Assembly (NCBI GenBank): GCA_035528035.1
Contig: DATKZI010000053.1
Location: 1-64,000 of the forward strand
Length of the DNA: 64,000 nucleotides
Origin: JABLTI01 sp035528035
GTDB taxonomy: Archaea > Asgardarchaeota > Heimdallarchaeia > JABLTI01
Direction of reading: 5' to 3'
Shown here: one piece after another, positions 1-9,388 of the stretch
How the letters are laid out: every line of letters starts with the position of its first letter
Numbering within the stretch: the first letter of the stretch is position 1
The notes under the pieces: model-generated
What the model was told of the DNA's origin: nothing
Database searches by the model: none
What the model saw: the letters and a program-made list of their open reading frames with translations, nothing else
Translations under genes and position numbers: made by a program

Positions 1-792
1 ATCTTCTAATGAACTAGTATTTAGTAGACTATTAGTAGCTTGAAGAATAGCATGAGGTTGTAATTGCGATTTACAGATTCCATAAGGATTACTTGCAGCA
101 GCAGCAAAGATACTAATGCCATTGAAAAGAGTAGTTTTGATAGGAGTCTTTGGTATATTTAATTTCTCTAAATTTTTCCTTTGAGCTGAAAGAAGTATAT
201 CTTTTCGCAAAACTCGGCTTTGGTCATTATAGTAATTAATAATATCTGATTCTTTCCAATAGAGGAAAGGATTATAACTACCGGTAGCTCGATCGCGTTT
301 CAAATCTTGAATAGAATCACGCATGGTAATGATCATACCAATATTCTGACCTAAAAGTTCCATTTGTTGACAGGTTGTACTGTTGTTCTTGCTAAGCAAA
401 ACCGCTTTTTTCAAAATTAAGCCATATGCCTCGCCACATTTCTTAAAATAGGGCAAAGGGTCAACCATTTTTTTAGTATTTTTCCAACCAGCTAATTCAT
501 CTTCAATACGAGCTAAATTGGATTCAAGGCGATATTTATCACGAATGAAAGGTTTTGAAAAAACCTTGAGAATCTTTCCTAAATTTTTAAAAGAATAGCC
601 AACAATACCAATAGTAGGATCTTGCGACCAATCAAGTAATTTATTGTAATAATATCGTTTGAAAACATACTTTGAAAATAAGTTAGCTTCACGATTTTTC
701 ATATTTAGAAATTTCGTTAATTGATAGATACCTTCACATCTTTGATGAAAAAGGCATTGGCGTTTATCTACTCCGATATAAATACATTCCAT
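1..792 (-). CDS. DUF5685-like helical protein, partial at its C-terminus
   Basis: Reading the minus strand from ATG at 792 gives 264 uninterrupted codons that run off the window edge. The start follows a GGGGATGG ribosome site, and the protein begins MECIYIGVDKRQCLFHQRC. The segment DSIQDLKRDRATGSYNPFL resembles the aspartate-rich signature and 'GSYNPF' ending of DUF5685-type all-helical proteins, whose fold recalls isoprenoid synthases. No function is established. It diverges from an alpha/alpha-toroid cyclase-like gene across a tRNA. The C-terminal end is not visible. Confidence 0.7.
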   Translation of the reverse strand, partial: MECIYIGVDKRQCLFHQRCEGIYQLTKFLNMKNREANLFSKYVFKRYYYNKLLDWSQDPTIGIVGYSFKNLGKILKVFSKPFIRDKYRLESNLARIEDELAGWKNTKKMVDPLPYFKKCGEAYGLILKKAVLLSKNNSTTCQQMELLGQNIGMIITMRDSIQDLKRDRATGSYNPFLYWKESDIINYYNDQSRVLRKDILLSAQRKNLEKLNIPKTPIKTTLFNGISIFAAAASNPYGICKSQLQPHAILQATNSLLNTSSLED

Positions 793-946
793 TGATCCAT
801 CCCCAATAATTTTGGTTAAAAATTATACTCTCAAGCATTTAAAAAGATATTTCGTTTAGCAAAACTGGAATTGGAAATTAATTTTCTTCTCACCGTAAGT
901 ATTTTAAAGCGAAAAGGAGAGGAAAAAATAACACATAAAGTGTTAT

Positions 947-1056
947 AGGCTCGTAGCGCAGTTAGGACAGCGCGCCTGCCTTCTAAGAAGGCAAGTTGTG
1001 GCTTCCCTACGAAAAAAGTAGGAGGTCGAGGGTTCGAATCCCTCCGGGCCTGCCAT
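947..1056 (+). tRNA. tRNA-Arg(TCT) with a 31-nt intron
   Basis: The acceptor arms AGGCTCG and CGGGCCT pair, followed by G73 and an encoded CCA. The D stem is GCGC/GCGC. The anticodon stem CCTGC pairs with GTAGG, but the two halves are separated by extra bases. The loop CTTCTAA carries anticodon TCT at 982-984. Removing 986-1016 restores a normal cloverleaf, which puts the intron at the canonical archaeal 37/38 site. The T arm is GAGGG TTCGAAT CCCTC. The intron shares a hairpin motif with the intron in the tRNA-Ala at 52243. Confidence 0.93.
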
Positions 1057-1082
1057 TTCTCTCTTTTTATCACAAAATATAA

Positions 1083-2081
1083 ATGAAAATTAGTTATATT
1101 TTTTCTATGAACGTACTTTCTGTAGAAAATTACTATCGAGCTGTAGCATTTATTCACACACATGCTCGCAAGCTAGAACAACAATTGTACTATTACCATT
1201 TTCAACCAATTGCTTCCTCCCAACAAGATGTTATTAGTGAATTAGCCAAATTCCTAAATCAGGATGGTGGTTTCGGTCATGCACTAGAACCAGATGTTAG
1301 AATGAACCATTCCTCAGTTGTAGCTACGAAATGTGCCCTACAAATTTTAATTGATATTTCAGCTTCTTCTTCAGAACCGCTTGTACGAGATGGTATATCC
1401 TATCTTTTGGATCGTTTTGATGAACAGAACAAAATATGGTCCTTGGTAGATGAGGAAATCCAAAATGCACCACATGCACCATGGTGGGCCACTGATAATC
1501 TACTGACGGAATTCAATCAGTATTTGGTCAATCCACGAGCTGGAATCTTAAAAATTCTCTTACATTACAATGATTTGGTACCTAACAATATAATTACTGA
1601 AGTTACTGACTCATTGTTTTCACATTTAAACCAGTTACCAACTGATCTGGCTTTCTTTGATACGAATGCTTTCCTACAATTATTGCAATCAGAAAAGTTA
1701 AGCAAGGAACATCGTGAAATATTAACTCAGAAATTGAGCGAAACTGCTGTATCAATTGTTTCAAAAAATCCTGATGATTGGTCTAAATTTTCAGTTAAAC
1801 CCTTATGGTTGGTCCCATCACCGATTGCTCCCTTTTATGATGTATTAAAGACAAGTGTTACCCTTAACCTACATTATGAGATCGATAATCAACAAAAAGA
1901 TGGTTCTTGGGCACCAACTTGGGATTGGGGTGATACATGGAAAGATGTTTGGTCAATTGTCAAGAAAGAATGGAAGGGGATTATAACCCTAGCTACGCTT
2001 CGTTCCTTAAGAGATTTCAACCTCATTGAAGGTCTATCAGTTCCTTCTCCTGATAAAAATTTCAAATATTTTATGGATTAA
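1083..2081 (+). CDS. Alpha/alpha-toroid (prenyltransferase/squalene-cyclase-like) protein
   Basis: This 332-residue protein carries NQDGGFGHALEPDVR near residue 60. It repeats the DGSW-type turn late in the protein (KDGSWAPTWDWGD), as seen in proteins with the terpenoid-cyclase/prenyltransferase toroid. The C-terminal tryptophan-rich stretch ending EWKGI fits a family of uncharacterised toroid proteins. The catalytic DxDD motif of true cyclases is not obvious, so substrate and reaction are unknown. An alternative ATG at 1107 (MNVLSVENYY) is equally plausible. The gene follows a tRNA-Arg directly. Confidence 0.7.
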   Translation: MKISYIFSMNVLSVENYYRAVAFIHTHARKLEQQLYYYHFQPIASSQQDVISELAKFLNQDGGFGHALEPDVRMNHSSVVATKCALQILIDISASSSEPLVRDGISYLLDRFDEQNKIWSLVDEEIQNAPHAPWWATDNLLTEFNQYLVNPRAGILKILLHYNDLVPNNIITEVTDSLFSHLNQLPTDLAFFDTNAFLQLLQSEKLSKEHREILTQKLSETAVSIVSKNPDDWSKFSVKPLWLVPSPIAPFYDVLKTSVTLNLHYEIDNQQKDGSWAPTWDWGDTWKDVWSIVKKEWKGIITLATLRSLRDFNLIEGLSVPSPDKNFKYFMD

Positions 2082-2174
2082 TACTTCTTTTCCTTAAAAG
2101 AAACATCAATCCTTCCATCAATTTTTTTGTTAATTGAAAACTAACTTTTTAATCCTCCATTCAATAACTACCTA

Positions 2175-3137
2175 GTGTACCCTATGCCTGAACCTCACAT
2201 ATTACTTCAAAAACACATCCCTGAAATTATTCAATTAACTTTGGGAAAATGGAACCAGGCTAATTTATTGTCTTCTGAGCTTTTTGATCAAACTTATATC
2301 GAATCTTTCCTTGCAGATGTTCTCACTGATATCCTTACAAATCATCCTGGGTATGGGTTCTCTCAAAATGGAAAATTAATCTCTTATCTTATCGGTTATT
2401 CAGGCATTCCTTCCTTAAAGGGTAAGGAGCTTGGTTCCTATATTCCTCTTTGGGGTCATTATATATCTAAGAATGATTTTGACACTTTTTTCACACTCTA
2501 TAGTATGCTAGCTAAAGATTGGCTCAAGAGCGATGTTTTTACTCATATCATTACTTGTCTTCCTTGTTATTCCCTTCTTCAAGAAAACCTCTATATCCTT
2601 GGCTTCGGTCTTTTGGTTATTGACGCCATTCGATCTCTCAAACCTATTTCAATTCCTCCTTTAAAATCTAAATTCCTCCTCCGCTCTATGACCTCTGACG
2701 ACTTTCAAGTTTTTAATCAAATCGAGCAAGATTTTTGTTCTTATATGCAATCAAGTCCTACTTTTCTCTATACTCCTCCATCAGATTGTGAATCTCCTCT
2801 CAGTGAATTCATTGCTGATGGTCGTCGAACTTTCGTTGTTGAGTATCAAGGAACTCTTGTTGCTGCTATTCGTGGTATTCTTGGCAAAAGTAATTTTGAC
2901 CTCTTAAATCAACCTCGCTCTATTGGTATAAATTATGCTTATACTGATCCCAAGTTCAGAGGTTTTGGTCTTGGTACCCATTTGGTTAATGAAGTTCTCA
3001 AATATGGTCAAGATAATCAAGCATCTTATTGTACAGTCGATTTTGAATCAGCTAATCTGTTAGCCAAAAGATTTTGGCTAGCGTATTTTACTCCTATCGG
3101 TTATAGTTCCATTCGAAAAATCGACAATCGTCTTTAA
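2175..3137 (+). CDS. GNAT-family N-acetyltransferase
   Basis: A 320-residue protein whose C-terminal half (about 165-320) has a GNAT fold. The acetyl-CoA pyrophosphate-binding motif appears as RGFGLGTHLV, preceded by the strand INYAYTDPKF. The N-terminal half is a diverged region, possibly a second, degenerate GNAT domain. The marked start is GTG at 2175; ATG at 2184 is an alternative, and no clear ribosome site separates them. The acceptor substrate cannot be told from sequence. Confidence 0.75.
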   Translation: MYPMPEPHILLQKHIPEIIQLTLGKWNQANLLSSELFDQTYIESFLADVLTDILTNHPGYGFSQNGKLISYLIGYSGIPSLKGKELGSYIPLWGHYISKNDFDTFFTLYSMLAKDWLKSDVFTHIITCLPCYSLLQENLYILGFGLLVIDAIRSLKPISIPPLKSKFLLRSMTSDDFQVFNQIEQDFCSYMQSSPTFLYTPPSDCESPLSEFIADGRRTFVVEYQGTLVAAIRGILGKSNFDLLNQPRSIGINYAYTDPKFRGFGLGTHLVNEVLKYGQDNQASYCTVDFESANLLAKRFWLAYFTPIGYSSIRKIDNRL

Positions 3138-3156
3138 GTCTCTTCAAAACCTTTTC

Positions 3157-3555
3157 TCATTTTTTAACGAAAATTACTTTCAATTCTTTAGCATCTTTAT
3201 CCCTTTTATATCGTCCATACAAGCCAATCGACATTGGATCTTCCTCATCCTCATTACTTTCCTTTTCTCTTTCTTCTTCTAAAACAAGGGTTATTATAGA
3301 TTCATGATAGCTAAAAACAACCCACCCACTATTATCGTCCAGTGATTTTACATTGAAATCCGCTAAAGGTGTAGCTATGACTACTCGTCCTTTTTCTTTT
3401 AAAAATTCTTTTGCTTCAAGTTCCAAGTTTTCCCAAGTCTCATCACAAATAACTATCGTGCCATTTGAGAATAATACCCATTTTTTATCTGGCTTAATTA
3501 CATTCAACCAGATATCAGTATATTTTTGGTATAAGTTTTTGTTAATCTTCGTCAT
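3157..3555 (-). CDS. Hypothetical acidic protein
   Basis: A 132-residue soluble protein with no family I recognise. The first 85 residues alternate predicted strands and helices (WVLFSNGTIVICDETWENLE). An acidic linker of Glu/Asp follows (about 93-106), then a basic C-terminus. There is no signal peptide or membrane segment. It converges on the acetyltransferase gene. ATG start at 3555. Confidence 0.5.
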   Translation of the reverse strand: MTKINKNLYQKYTDIWLNVIKPDKKWVLFSNGTIVICDETWENLELEAKEFLKEKGRVVIATPLADFNVKSLDDNSGWVVFSYHESIITLVLEEEREKESNEDEEDPMSIGLYGRYKRDKDAKELKVIFVKK

Positions 3556-3738
3556 GATGATTATTTCATATATGAAAAACTAATTTAATGTTACTATTTT
3601 CGGATTTTTTTATAATATCTTCTAACAAGCTGTTTGAAATATTAATCAAGTAAATAACTAAACTACTATTCTCTTATTGTCAAATATTTGCTGCTCAACA
3701 ACAGAAATTAGGAAAAAAAAGCAGAGTTAATTAATACT

Positions 3739-5796
3739 CTACTTCTTTCGTCTTTTTTTACCATAGAGCAGTATTGCAAAAACCGAGACTACAAAAACTG
3801 GTAGATATTCAATATTAGCGTTTTCAGTATAATTTATTGCAAAAATAATCATCCCATCATAACTAGCAGCCACATAGAGATAATTATCTTCGATACATAA
3901 ACTAAAGAAATTATGCACTCCCTGATATTCTCCAATTTTCTCCAATTTTGTTTTCTTTGTTTCTTGGAAGATAAGCATTTTGTTTTCCGCATTATAGAAA
4001 ATCATATCCTTATAGACTGCTAGTCTTGGATAATTGTATACGCTAATGTTGTTGTACTCAGAAAGTAAAACTGGTTCTTGAAGATTCTCGATATTAAACA
4101 TACTGAGTTTATAGTTGTATCCAATACCAATTAAAATATTAAATATAATATATAATCGATCGTCTGTGCACTCTATTCTTAATACTCTTTGACCTTCAAA
4201 TTTCACTGAAAGAACAGCAATTGCTTCAGGAATGGCACAATCACAAATAAGTAATCCATTTATTGTCCCGACATAGAGGAAAGTACCGATTTTTCTTAAA
4301 CTAGTACATCTACTAAAGGATTCATTATACCAAGCCAATAATTCTGGTGCTGAAACATTATCCAAATCATAGACTGCTACTCCAGTATAACCACCAACGT
4401 AAAAGGTTGATTCATCCACTATGGCATCTGCCATCTCTAACCAGTTGCCGAATTGGCATATCTCTTGAGGATTGGTTAAATCAGTGATATTCACAACAAC
4501 AAATTTACTCCGTATACTACAATCTTGGTTCCATTCGAGTTCCACTAAAGCATAATTTTGATAGAGGAAAACATCGCTTGCTCGTATATTACCAAAAGCA
4601 ATATTGGAAAGTAATGTTGGATTAGATTTATCTTCCACATCCAGTATAACCAGACCATCTACACCATTTGCTAAAAAGGCTGTATTGTCTCTAATAATGA
4701 TGCTCTCACCAAAACCACCACAATCAAAGGATCCTGCTTGTTGCGGTTGAGATTTATTAGTTATATTAATTATTTTCATTCCTGTAGGGTTCACACCAAC
4801 ATAAGCATAATTACCTTGAACTGAAATTGTCTTCCCATCTGTGTTACTATTGCAACTACCACTTATAGTTGCATTACTCGGATCAGTGACATTGATTATG
4901 GTCATTCCATTTTCATAATCTGCTGTGAAAGCAAATCCATCTTGATAATACACACCATGGGTCCCTTGAATATCTACTGTTGATACATTGATAGGATTTA
5001 TTGGGTCGGTTATATCTAACACAGCAAAACCATCTGGTCCAACTATATACGCATGATCGTTCTGAGCAAAAACATCAGTACAATCATACACCTCATAATC
5101 ACACAATTTTATTGGACTACTTGGATTCGAAACGTCAATTATTTCTAACCCATCATAATCTGTAGCTATGAAAGCAAGATCATTTACCACAAAAACCTTC
5201 TCTTGATTGGATCCAGATCCAGTGGTTATTTCACTTACCTTAAAAGGGTGGTAAATATCGCTAATATCAACAATATGCATATACGAAGATGATAGCAAAA
5301 GATAGACATAATTTCCTTGCACAAAAACATCCTTATAACATTCGCCAAACCTACACACTAATGTAGGATTTGTTGGATCTGTTACATTGATAATTCGCAA
5401 TCCAAGTGATAAGCTAACAAGAAATACTAAATCATCTTTTACATGAACTCCATAGGTGGTTGTTTCATCGTCTTCTCTAAATTGCCCTAAGAAGCCAGGA
5501 TTATTTGGGTCTGTTATATCAATAATAACTAGCCCTTCCCCTGTTAAATAAGCTCGATTACCAGAAACAAATACATCACCAGAATATCCATAATTCCCAT
5601 CCCACGATCCTACTTCAGTTAACACTTCTTGATTTTCGTTAATTGCTAACTCGATGCTTTGTTCATAATTTGGTTTTTGAGCAGTTGTTACATTTGTTAA
5701 TAAAGAACTATTAGTAATTATACTAATTATAAAAACAAAAACAACAGCTATCAAGAAACCTTTTTTCCTAATATCAGTTCCTCTCCATTCACTCAT
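3739..5796 (-). CDS. Secreted LVIVD-repeat beta-propeller protein with C-terminal membrane anchor
   Basis: The 685-residue protein opens with a hydrophobic signal segment (about 13-33). It then carries many copies of an LVIVD-type repeat, each with a core such as LVIIDITDPNNP, LRIINVTDPTNP or LEIIDVSNPSSP. Such repeats build beta-propellers on archaeal and bacterial surfaces. The end has a transmembrane helix (LPVFVVSVFAILLY) followed by GKKRRKK, so the propeller should sit outside and be anchored by its C-terminus. The start follows a GGAG ribosome site. Ligand unknown. Confidence 0.85.
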   Translation of the reverse strand: MSEWRGTDIRKKGFLIAVVFVFIISIITNSSLLTNVTTAQKPNYEQSIELAINENQEVLTEVGSWDGNYGYSGDVFVSGNRAYLTGEGLVIIDITDPNNPGFLGQFREDDETTTYGVHVKDDLVFLVSLSLGLRIINVTDPTNPTLVCRFGECYKDVFVQGNYVYLLLSSSYMHIVDISDIYHPFKVSEITTGSGSNQEKVFVVNDLAFIATDYDGLEIIDVSNPSSPIKLCDYEVYDCTDVFAQNDHAYIVGPDGFAVLDITDPINPINVSTVDIQGTHGVYYQDGFAFTADYENGMTIINVTDPSNATISGSCNSNTDGKTISVQGNYAYVGVNPTGMKIINITNKSQPQQAGSFDCGGFGESIIIRDNTAFLANGVDGLVILDVEDKSNPTLLSNIAFGNIRASDVFLYQNYALVELEWNQDCSIRSKFVVVNITDLTNPQEICQFGNWLEMADAIVDESTFYVGGYTGVAVYDLDNVSAPELLAWYNESFSRCTSLRKIGTFLYVGTINGLLICDCAIPEAIAVLSVKFEGQRVLRIECTDDRLYIIFNILIGIGYNYKLSMFNIENLQEPVLLSEYNNISVYNYPRLAVYKDMIFYNAENKMLIFQETKKTKLEKIGEYQGVHNFFSLCIEDNYLYVAASYDGMIIFAINYTENANIEYLPVFVVSVFAILLYGKKRRKK

Positions 5797-5979
5797 TAAA
5801 TTATTCTCCTAAAATTAATCCTGATATAAAATTACTACTTTTGAAATTAAATAGGTTTGTAAATGCTTTTTGTTAAATTAAATAGTAAAAATATTTACGT
5901 AATATATGCCAAATGAGTAAAAAAGAAAAAAAGGAAAAGAAATGAATACTAATCATTCCATTACAATATTGTTTCTTTT

Positions 5980-6726
5980 CTATTTTGCATATTTCAAGAG
6001 ATTTTCCTTTACAGTATCTTCTAATTTGTCTTTATGAGCCATTACAAAGCGACATTCTTTGTCACCTTTTGCTCGACAAGTTATTTCTCTTGCATCAAGG
6101 TCTATGCCAAAACTTTCACTACACCAACCAGCAGAATACCCAGCATTCATAACACAGACGGGAATTGGTGATTTGATACCACGCATGAAGATAAATGAAT
6201 CTGCTTCGAAGGATCTTGGATGAGTGTACATTAAGAAGTAATTTTCATCAGGGCTTGGTTTTGACAAGGCATCAATATCAACATTTGCCCATCCTGTAAA
6301 AGCGAAATGAACTGGTCCTGCTGAAAGTTTTTCAATAGGATCATCTAGTCCCATAGCAAAATGGAATTTTCGAGCATCTGCTTGTCCCAATGCCTTTGCT
6401 AACTGGTAAATTATCTTAATGATGTTCGGATTGTTTAATCCATCTTCTAATTCCATTAGTTCTGCTAAAGCTTCTGGGAAGCTTATACGCATAGAAGCTG
6501 CTCTTACAAGGATGTATCGTTCACCACCAATTAGGATTCTTCCATTAGCTGGATCCCAATCCATCGATTCAAAAAACTTTGAAACTTTGTCTTCAGCTGC
6601 AATAAATAATGGTTTCATTTCAGCGGGTGTTTTAACTGATTGAACTTCTCCTTCTTTAAATGGAAAAGAAGGTTTTGCTGCTTCATCTTGGCCATCTTCT
6701 TTCTTTCGTCTAAACCAACGCATCAT
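5980..6726 (-). CDS. V4R-domain protein
   Basis: A 248-residue cytoplasmic protein. The C-terminal half matches the V4R (4-vinyl reductase) small-molecule-binding domain, with the closing pattern GYSAGWCSESFG and then CRAKGDKECRFVMAH, including the paired cysteines typical of the family. The N-terminus is basic and charged (MMRWFRRKKEDGQDE). V4R domains usually sense ligands or help assemble complexes. No DNA-binding or enzyme domain is fused here. It lies 23 nt downstream of a longin-like gene and probably shares its transcript. The start follows GAGGT. Confidence 0.8.
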   Translation of the reverse strand: MMRWFRRKKEDGQDEAAKPSFPFKEGEVQSVKTPAEMKPLFIAAEDKVSKFFESMDWDPANGRILIGGERYILVRAASMRISFPEALAELMELEDGLNNPNIIKIIYQLAKALGQADARKFHFAMGLDDPIEKLSAGPVHFAFTGWANVDIDALSKPSPDENYFLMYTHPRSFEADSFIFMRGIKSPIPVCVMNAGYSAGWCSESFGIDLDAREITCRAKGDKECRFVMAHKDKLEDTVKENLLKYAK

Positions 6727-6749
6727 TTTCTTTTTACCTCAATTTTCTT

Positions 6750-7448
6750 TCAATCATATGGCGATTTTAATTTGCTAAACATATTTTTCATATCTGTTAA
6801 TTCGATTTCAGGATCTTTATATCCTAAAATATGAAATTTCGAATCTAGATACACAGTAAATGTATGGTCACAAATCTCTTTCTCATAAATCTCATGTTCA
6901 ATAAATTTAACACCCTTTGCCACTGAAGGCAATTCAATTTCCTTACTTCTTGCACACCGTGGGCAAACGATTGTTATTGTAGTTTTTCCTTTCGGAGCAG
7001 TTTGTTGACTTTCAGTATAGATGGCACTTCGTAACAAATCATATTGTTCAGAAATACTGAAAGGAAAACTCGCTCCTTGTATATGTTTTAATTCAATTAT
7101 TCCACTCATACCTTTAAGTATCCGCGCAAGATTTGTTGCATTTTCATAGAGTAGTTTACGGTCGTGTATATCAAATGCTACTATTATTGAACATTGCCTA
7201 AACCCACCTCTAGCTTTAGTATCTTTGATGGGAAACAGATAAGCAAAGGTGATTATTTTTTCTTTAATAAAAGGGATAATTGATTCACCACGTAGGTTAG
7301 TATCATCTGATTCAGAACTAAAAGACATGACTCCTACCATAATTTTCATGGTTAATTTTTTGCTTAAATCATCATCAAGATCTATACTAAAAACTGATGT
7401 AGGACCAACTTTTTCATCCAAAACACCTACACACATACCAAGAATCAT
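6750..7448 (-). CDS. Longin-like protein with a zinc-knuckle C-terminal region
   Basis: The N-terminal 110 residues (GPTSVFSIDLDDDLSKKLTM, then AYLFPIKDTKARGG) resemble the longin/roadblock-like proteins common in Asgard archaea. A CPRC pair near residue 164 and a later CDH could bind zinc. ATG at 7448 is preferred because AAGGTGAT sits upstream; a GTG at 7460 is also in frame. Pairing with the V4R gene suggests a shared, possibly membrane- or GTPase-related role, which is inference. Confidence 0.6.
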   Translation of the reverse strand: MILGMCVGVLDEKVGPTSVFSIDLDDDLSKKLTMKIMVGVMSFSSESDDTNLRGESIIPFIKEKIITFAYLFPIKDTKARGGFRQCSIIVAFDIHDRKLLYENATNLARILKGMSGIIELKHIQGASFPFSISEQYDLLRSAIYTESQQTAPKGKTTITIVCPRCARSKEIELPSVAKGVKFIEHEIYEKEICDHTFTVYLDSKFHILGYKDPEIELTDMKNMFSKLKSPYD

Positions 7449-7460
7449 AGAAATAATCAC

Positions 7461-7760
7461 CTTTTTTTGTACGATGTGAAATAATGCCGAAATAATTATT
7501 CCTTAGCTATGCTTGAAAGTTATAAGGATTATTCTATCTACACAAGAATACTAAAAATCACAAATTCTCTTAATTTAATATTATCCTCTGAGTTTTTTTT
7601 ATAAAATACTTTACACTTAACAAGATAATTTTATTAGTGAAATAAGGTTGTTTTTCTCTCCATACTTCTATATACAGCTATTTACTTTACAATGATAGGA
7701 ATAAAATAATTATAACCTTTTTAAAGACACAATTAATGGAAAATATTATGTGGTGATTTA
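7461..7760. other. Divergent intergenic region upstream of pstB
   Basis: These 300 AT-rich bases separate the minus-strand longin-like gene from plus-strand pstB. A TATA-like TTCTATATACAG lies near 7667 and is a possible promoter for the pst genes. No coding sequence or RNA gene was seen. Confidence 0.35.
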
Positions 7761-8648
7761 GTGACAAAGGGTGAAAAGCAATCCACTGTAAACATAGAAG
7801 AAACTTTTGAAGATGAAAAAGCTGCTATTGCCTTAAAAATTGCTGCTGATTTAACAGATAACCCCTCAGTTGTTGATGAAGAACTTCTACTTTCTCAAGA
7901 AATTAAAATGGAAGTAATAGAATTATCACATTGGTATGGTGATCATCGGGTACTCGCAGGTATATCGATGCCCATCTTTAAAAATAAAGTAACAGCGATA
8001 ATTGGCCCTTCAGGGTGCGGTAAATCAACATTTCTCAGAGATCTTAATCGTATGAATGATCTTGTTCCGATTTCAAAAATATCAGGAAAGATACTTCTTG
8101 ATTCTAAAAATATCTACGAACCAAATATTGATGTGGTCCAATTACGTACACGTGTGGGTATGGTTTTTCAAAAACCTAATCCCTTTCCTATGTCAATAGA
8201 GGATAATATTGCCTATGGTCCCTATATTCATGGAGTAAAACGTGATGAAATCCTTAAAATTGTTGAAAGTAGTTTGAAAAAAGCTGCTTTATGGGATGAG
8301 GTTGTTAATCGTTTAAAAAACAGTGCTTTATCTTTATCGGGTGGCCAGCAACAAAGACTCTGCATAGCTCGAGCATTATCAGTTGAACCCGAAGTAATAC
8401 TATTTGATGAACCATGTAGTGCTTTAGATCCTTATGCTACAGCAAAGATTGAAGACCTAATTACTAAATTAAAACAAGAATATACAGTAGTTATAGTTAC
8501 CCATAATATGCAACAAGCAGCTCGAGTATCGGATTATACTGCGTTCTTTAATCTAGGAGAATTAATTGAGTTTAATACAACGAAAAAGATATTTCAAGCA
8601 CCCGAGCGAAAAATGACTGAAGAGTATATTTCAGGTAGATTTGGGTAA
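7761..8648 (+). CDS. pstB: Phosphate ABC transporter ATP-binding protein PstB
   Basis: This 295-residue ATPase energises high-affinity phosphate import through PstC/PstA. Walker A is GPSGCGKST (82-90), the Q-loop segment FQKPNPFP (136-143), the signature LSGGQQQR (192-199), Walker B VILFDEP (212-218) and the switch histidine is H248. It has about 50 extra N-terminal residues compared with typical PstB. The start is GTG behind GGTGA. phoU follows 35 nt downstream, while the permease genes lie beyond an opposing regulator gene. Confidence 0.95.
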   Translation: MTKGEKQSTVNIEETFEDEKAAIALKIAADLTDNPSVVDEELLLSQEIKMEVIELSHWYGDHRVLAGISMPIFKNKVTAIIGPSGCGKSTFLRDLNRMNDLVPISKISGKILLDSKNIYEPNIDVVQLRTRVGMVFQKPNPFPMSIEDNIAYGPYIHGVKRDEILKIVESSLKKAALWDEVVNRLKNSALSLSGGQQQRLCIARALSVEPEVILFDEPCSALDPYATAKIEDLITKLKQEYTVVIVTHNMQQAARVSDYTAFFNLGELIEFNTTKKIFQAPERKMTEEYISGRFG

Positions 8649-8683
8649 AAAAATTAAAAGTGACTAAATAAAGGTGAGAAAAT

Positions 8684-9358
8684 TTGGCAAAAGAACAACC
8701 CTATGGAGGAACAATCCGGTTTAAAGAAATAATGGACACGTTAAATGCCCATCTAGATAATCTCTCTACATTTGTCGTTAAAATGATTCAAGATGGAATA
8801 ACTGCTTTAGCAAATGATGATGAGAAATTATTCAATGTAACAAAAATTGATCTAGAAAAAGTCCATAAAATTTGTTATTTGTTAGAAGATACAATCTCAA
8901 GTAGTATTGCTTTACATCAGCCTTTCGCTCGAGATTTGAGATTTATTCTTTCAACACTAAAAATATCAAATGAAATCCATCGATCTGCACATGATGCCGT
9001 ACATATTGCTCATAGTTCATCATTTATTGATCAAAAATTACACTCTGAAATTGTTGGAAAAATTGCACAGTTAGCTGATAAAGCATCCTCAATGTTCAAA
9101 GATGCTGTTGAAGCTTTTAGAAAAAGAAAAGCTCTAGATGTAAATACTTGGACTTTATTGGATAATAATGTAGATAATCTTCATTCAGAAATAATTGAAG
9201 AAATTGTGAAAATAATGATTAATGATCCTGCTTGGGCTCGAGCAGGTACGAGTTTGATTCTAGCAACTCGTTATATTGAACGTATAGCTGATCACGCATG
9301 TAATATTGTAGAAGAAAGCATCTATGTAGTAACTAGCAAACGTGTTAAAATAGAATAA
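8684..9358 (+). CDS. phoU: Phosphate transport regulator PhoU
   Basis: A 224-residue all-helical protein with two PhoU repeats, each ending in the acidic pattern seen in RFILSTLKISNEIHRSAHDA and ATRYIERIADHACNIVE. PhoU proteins bind metal clusters and modulate Pst transport and phosphate signalling. It starts with TTG behind an AAGGTGAG ribosome site and follows pstB in the same direction. Confidence 0.93.
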   Translation: MAKEQPYGGTIRFKEIMDTLNAHLDNLSTFVVKMIQDGITALANDDEKLFNVTKIDLEKVHKICYLLEDTISSSIALHQPFARDLRFILSTLKISNEIHRSAHDAVHIAHSSSFIDQKLHSEIVGKIAQLADKASSMFKDAVEAFRKRKALDVNTWTLLDNNVDNLHSEIIEEIVKIMINDPAWARAGTSLILATRYIERIADHACNIVEESIYVVTSKRVKIE

Positions 9359-9388
9359 AAAAAAGCAAATAAGTAAAATTGATATGGA

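Noticed and set aside
831..1163. A 110-residue minus-strand reading frame across the tRNA-Arg
   Set aside because: It is the reverse translation of the tRNA gene (QARRDSNPRPP is a familiar tRNA artefact) and overlaps the start of a better gene.
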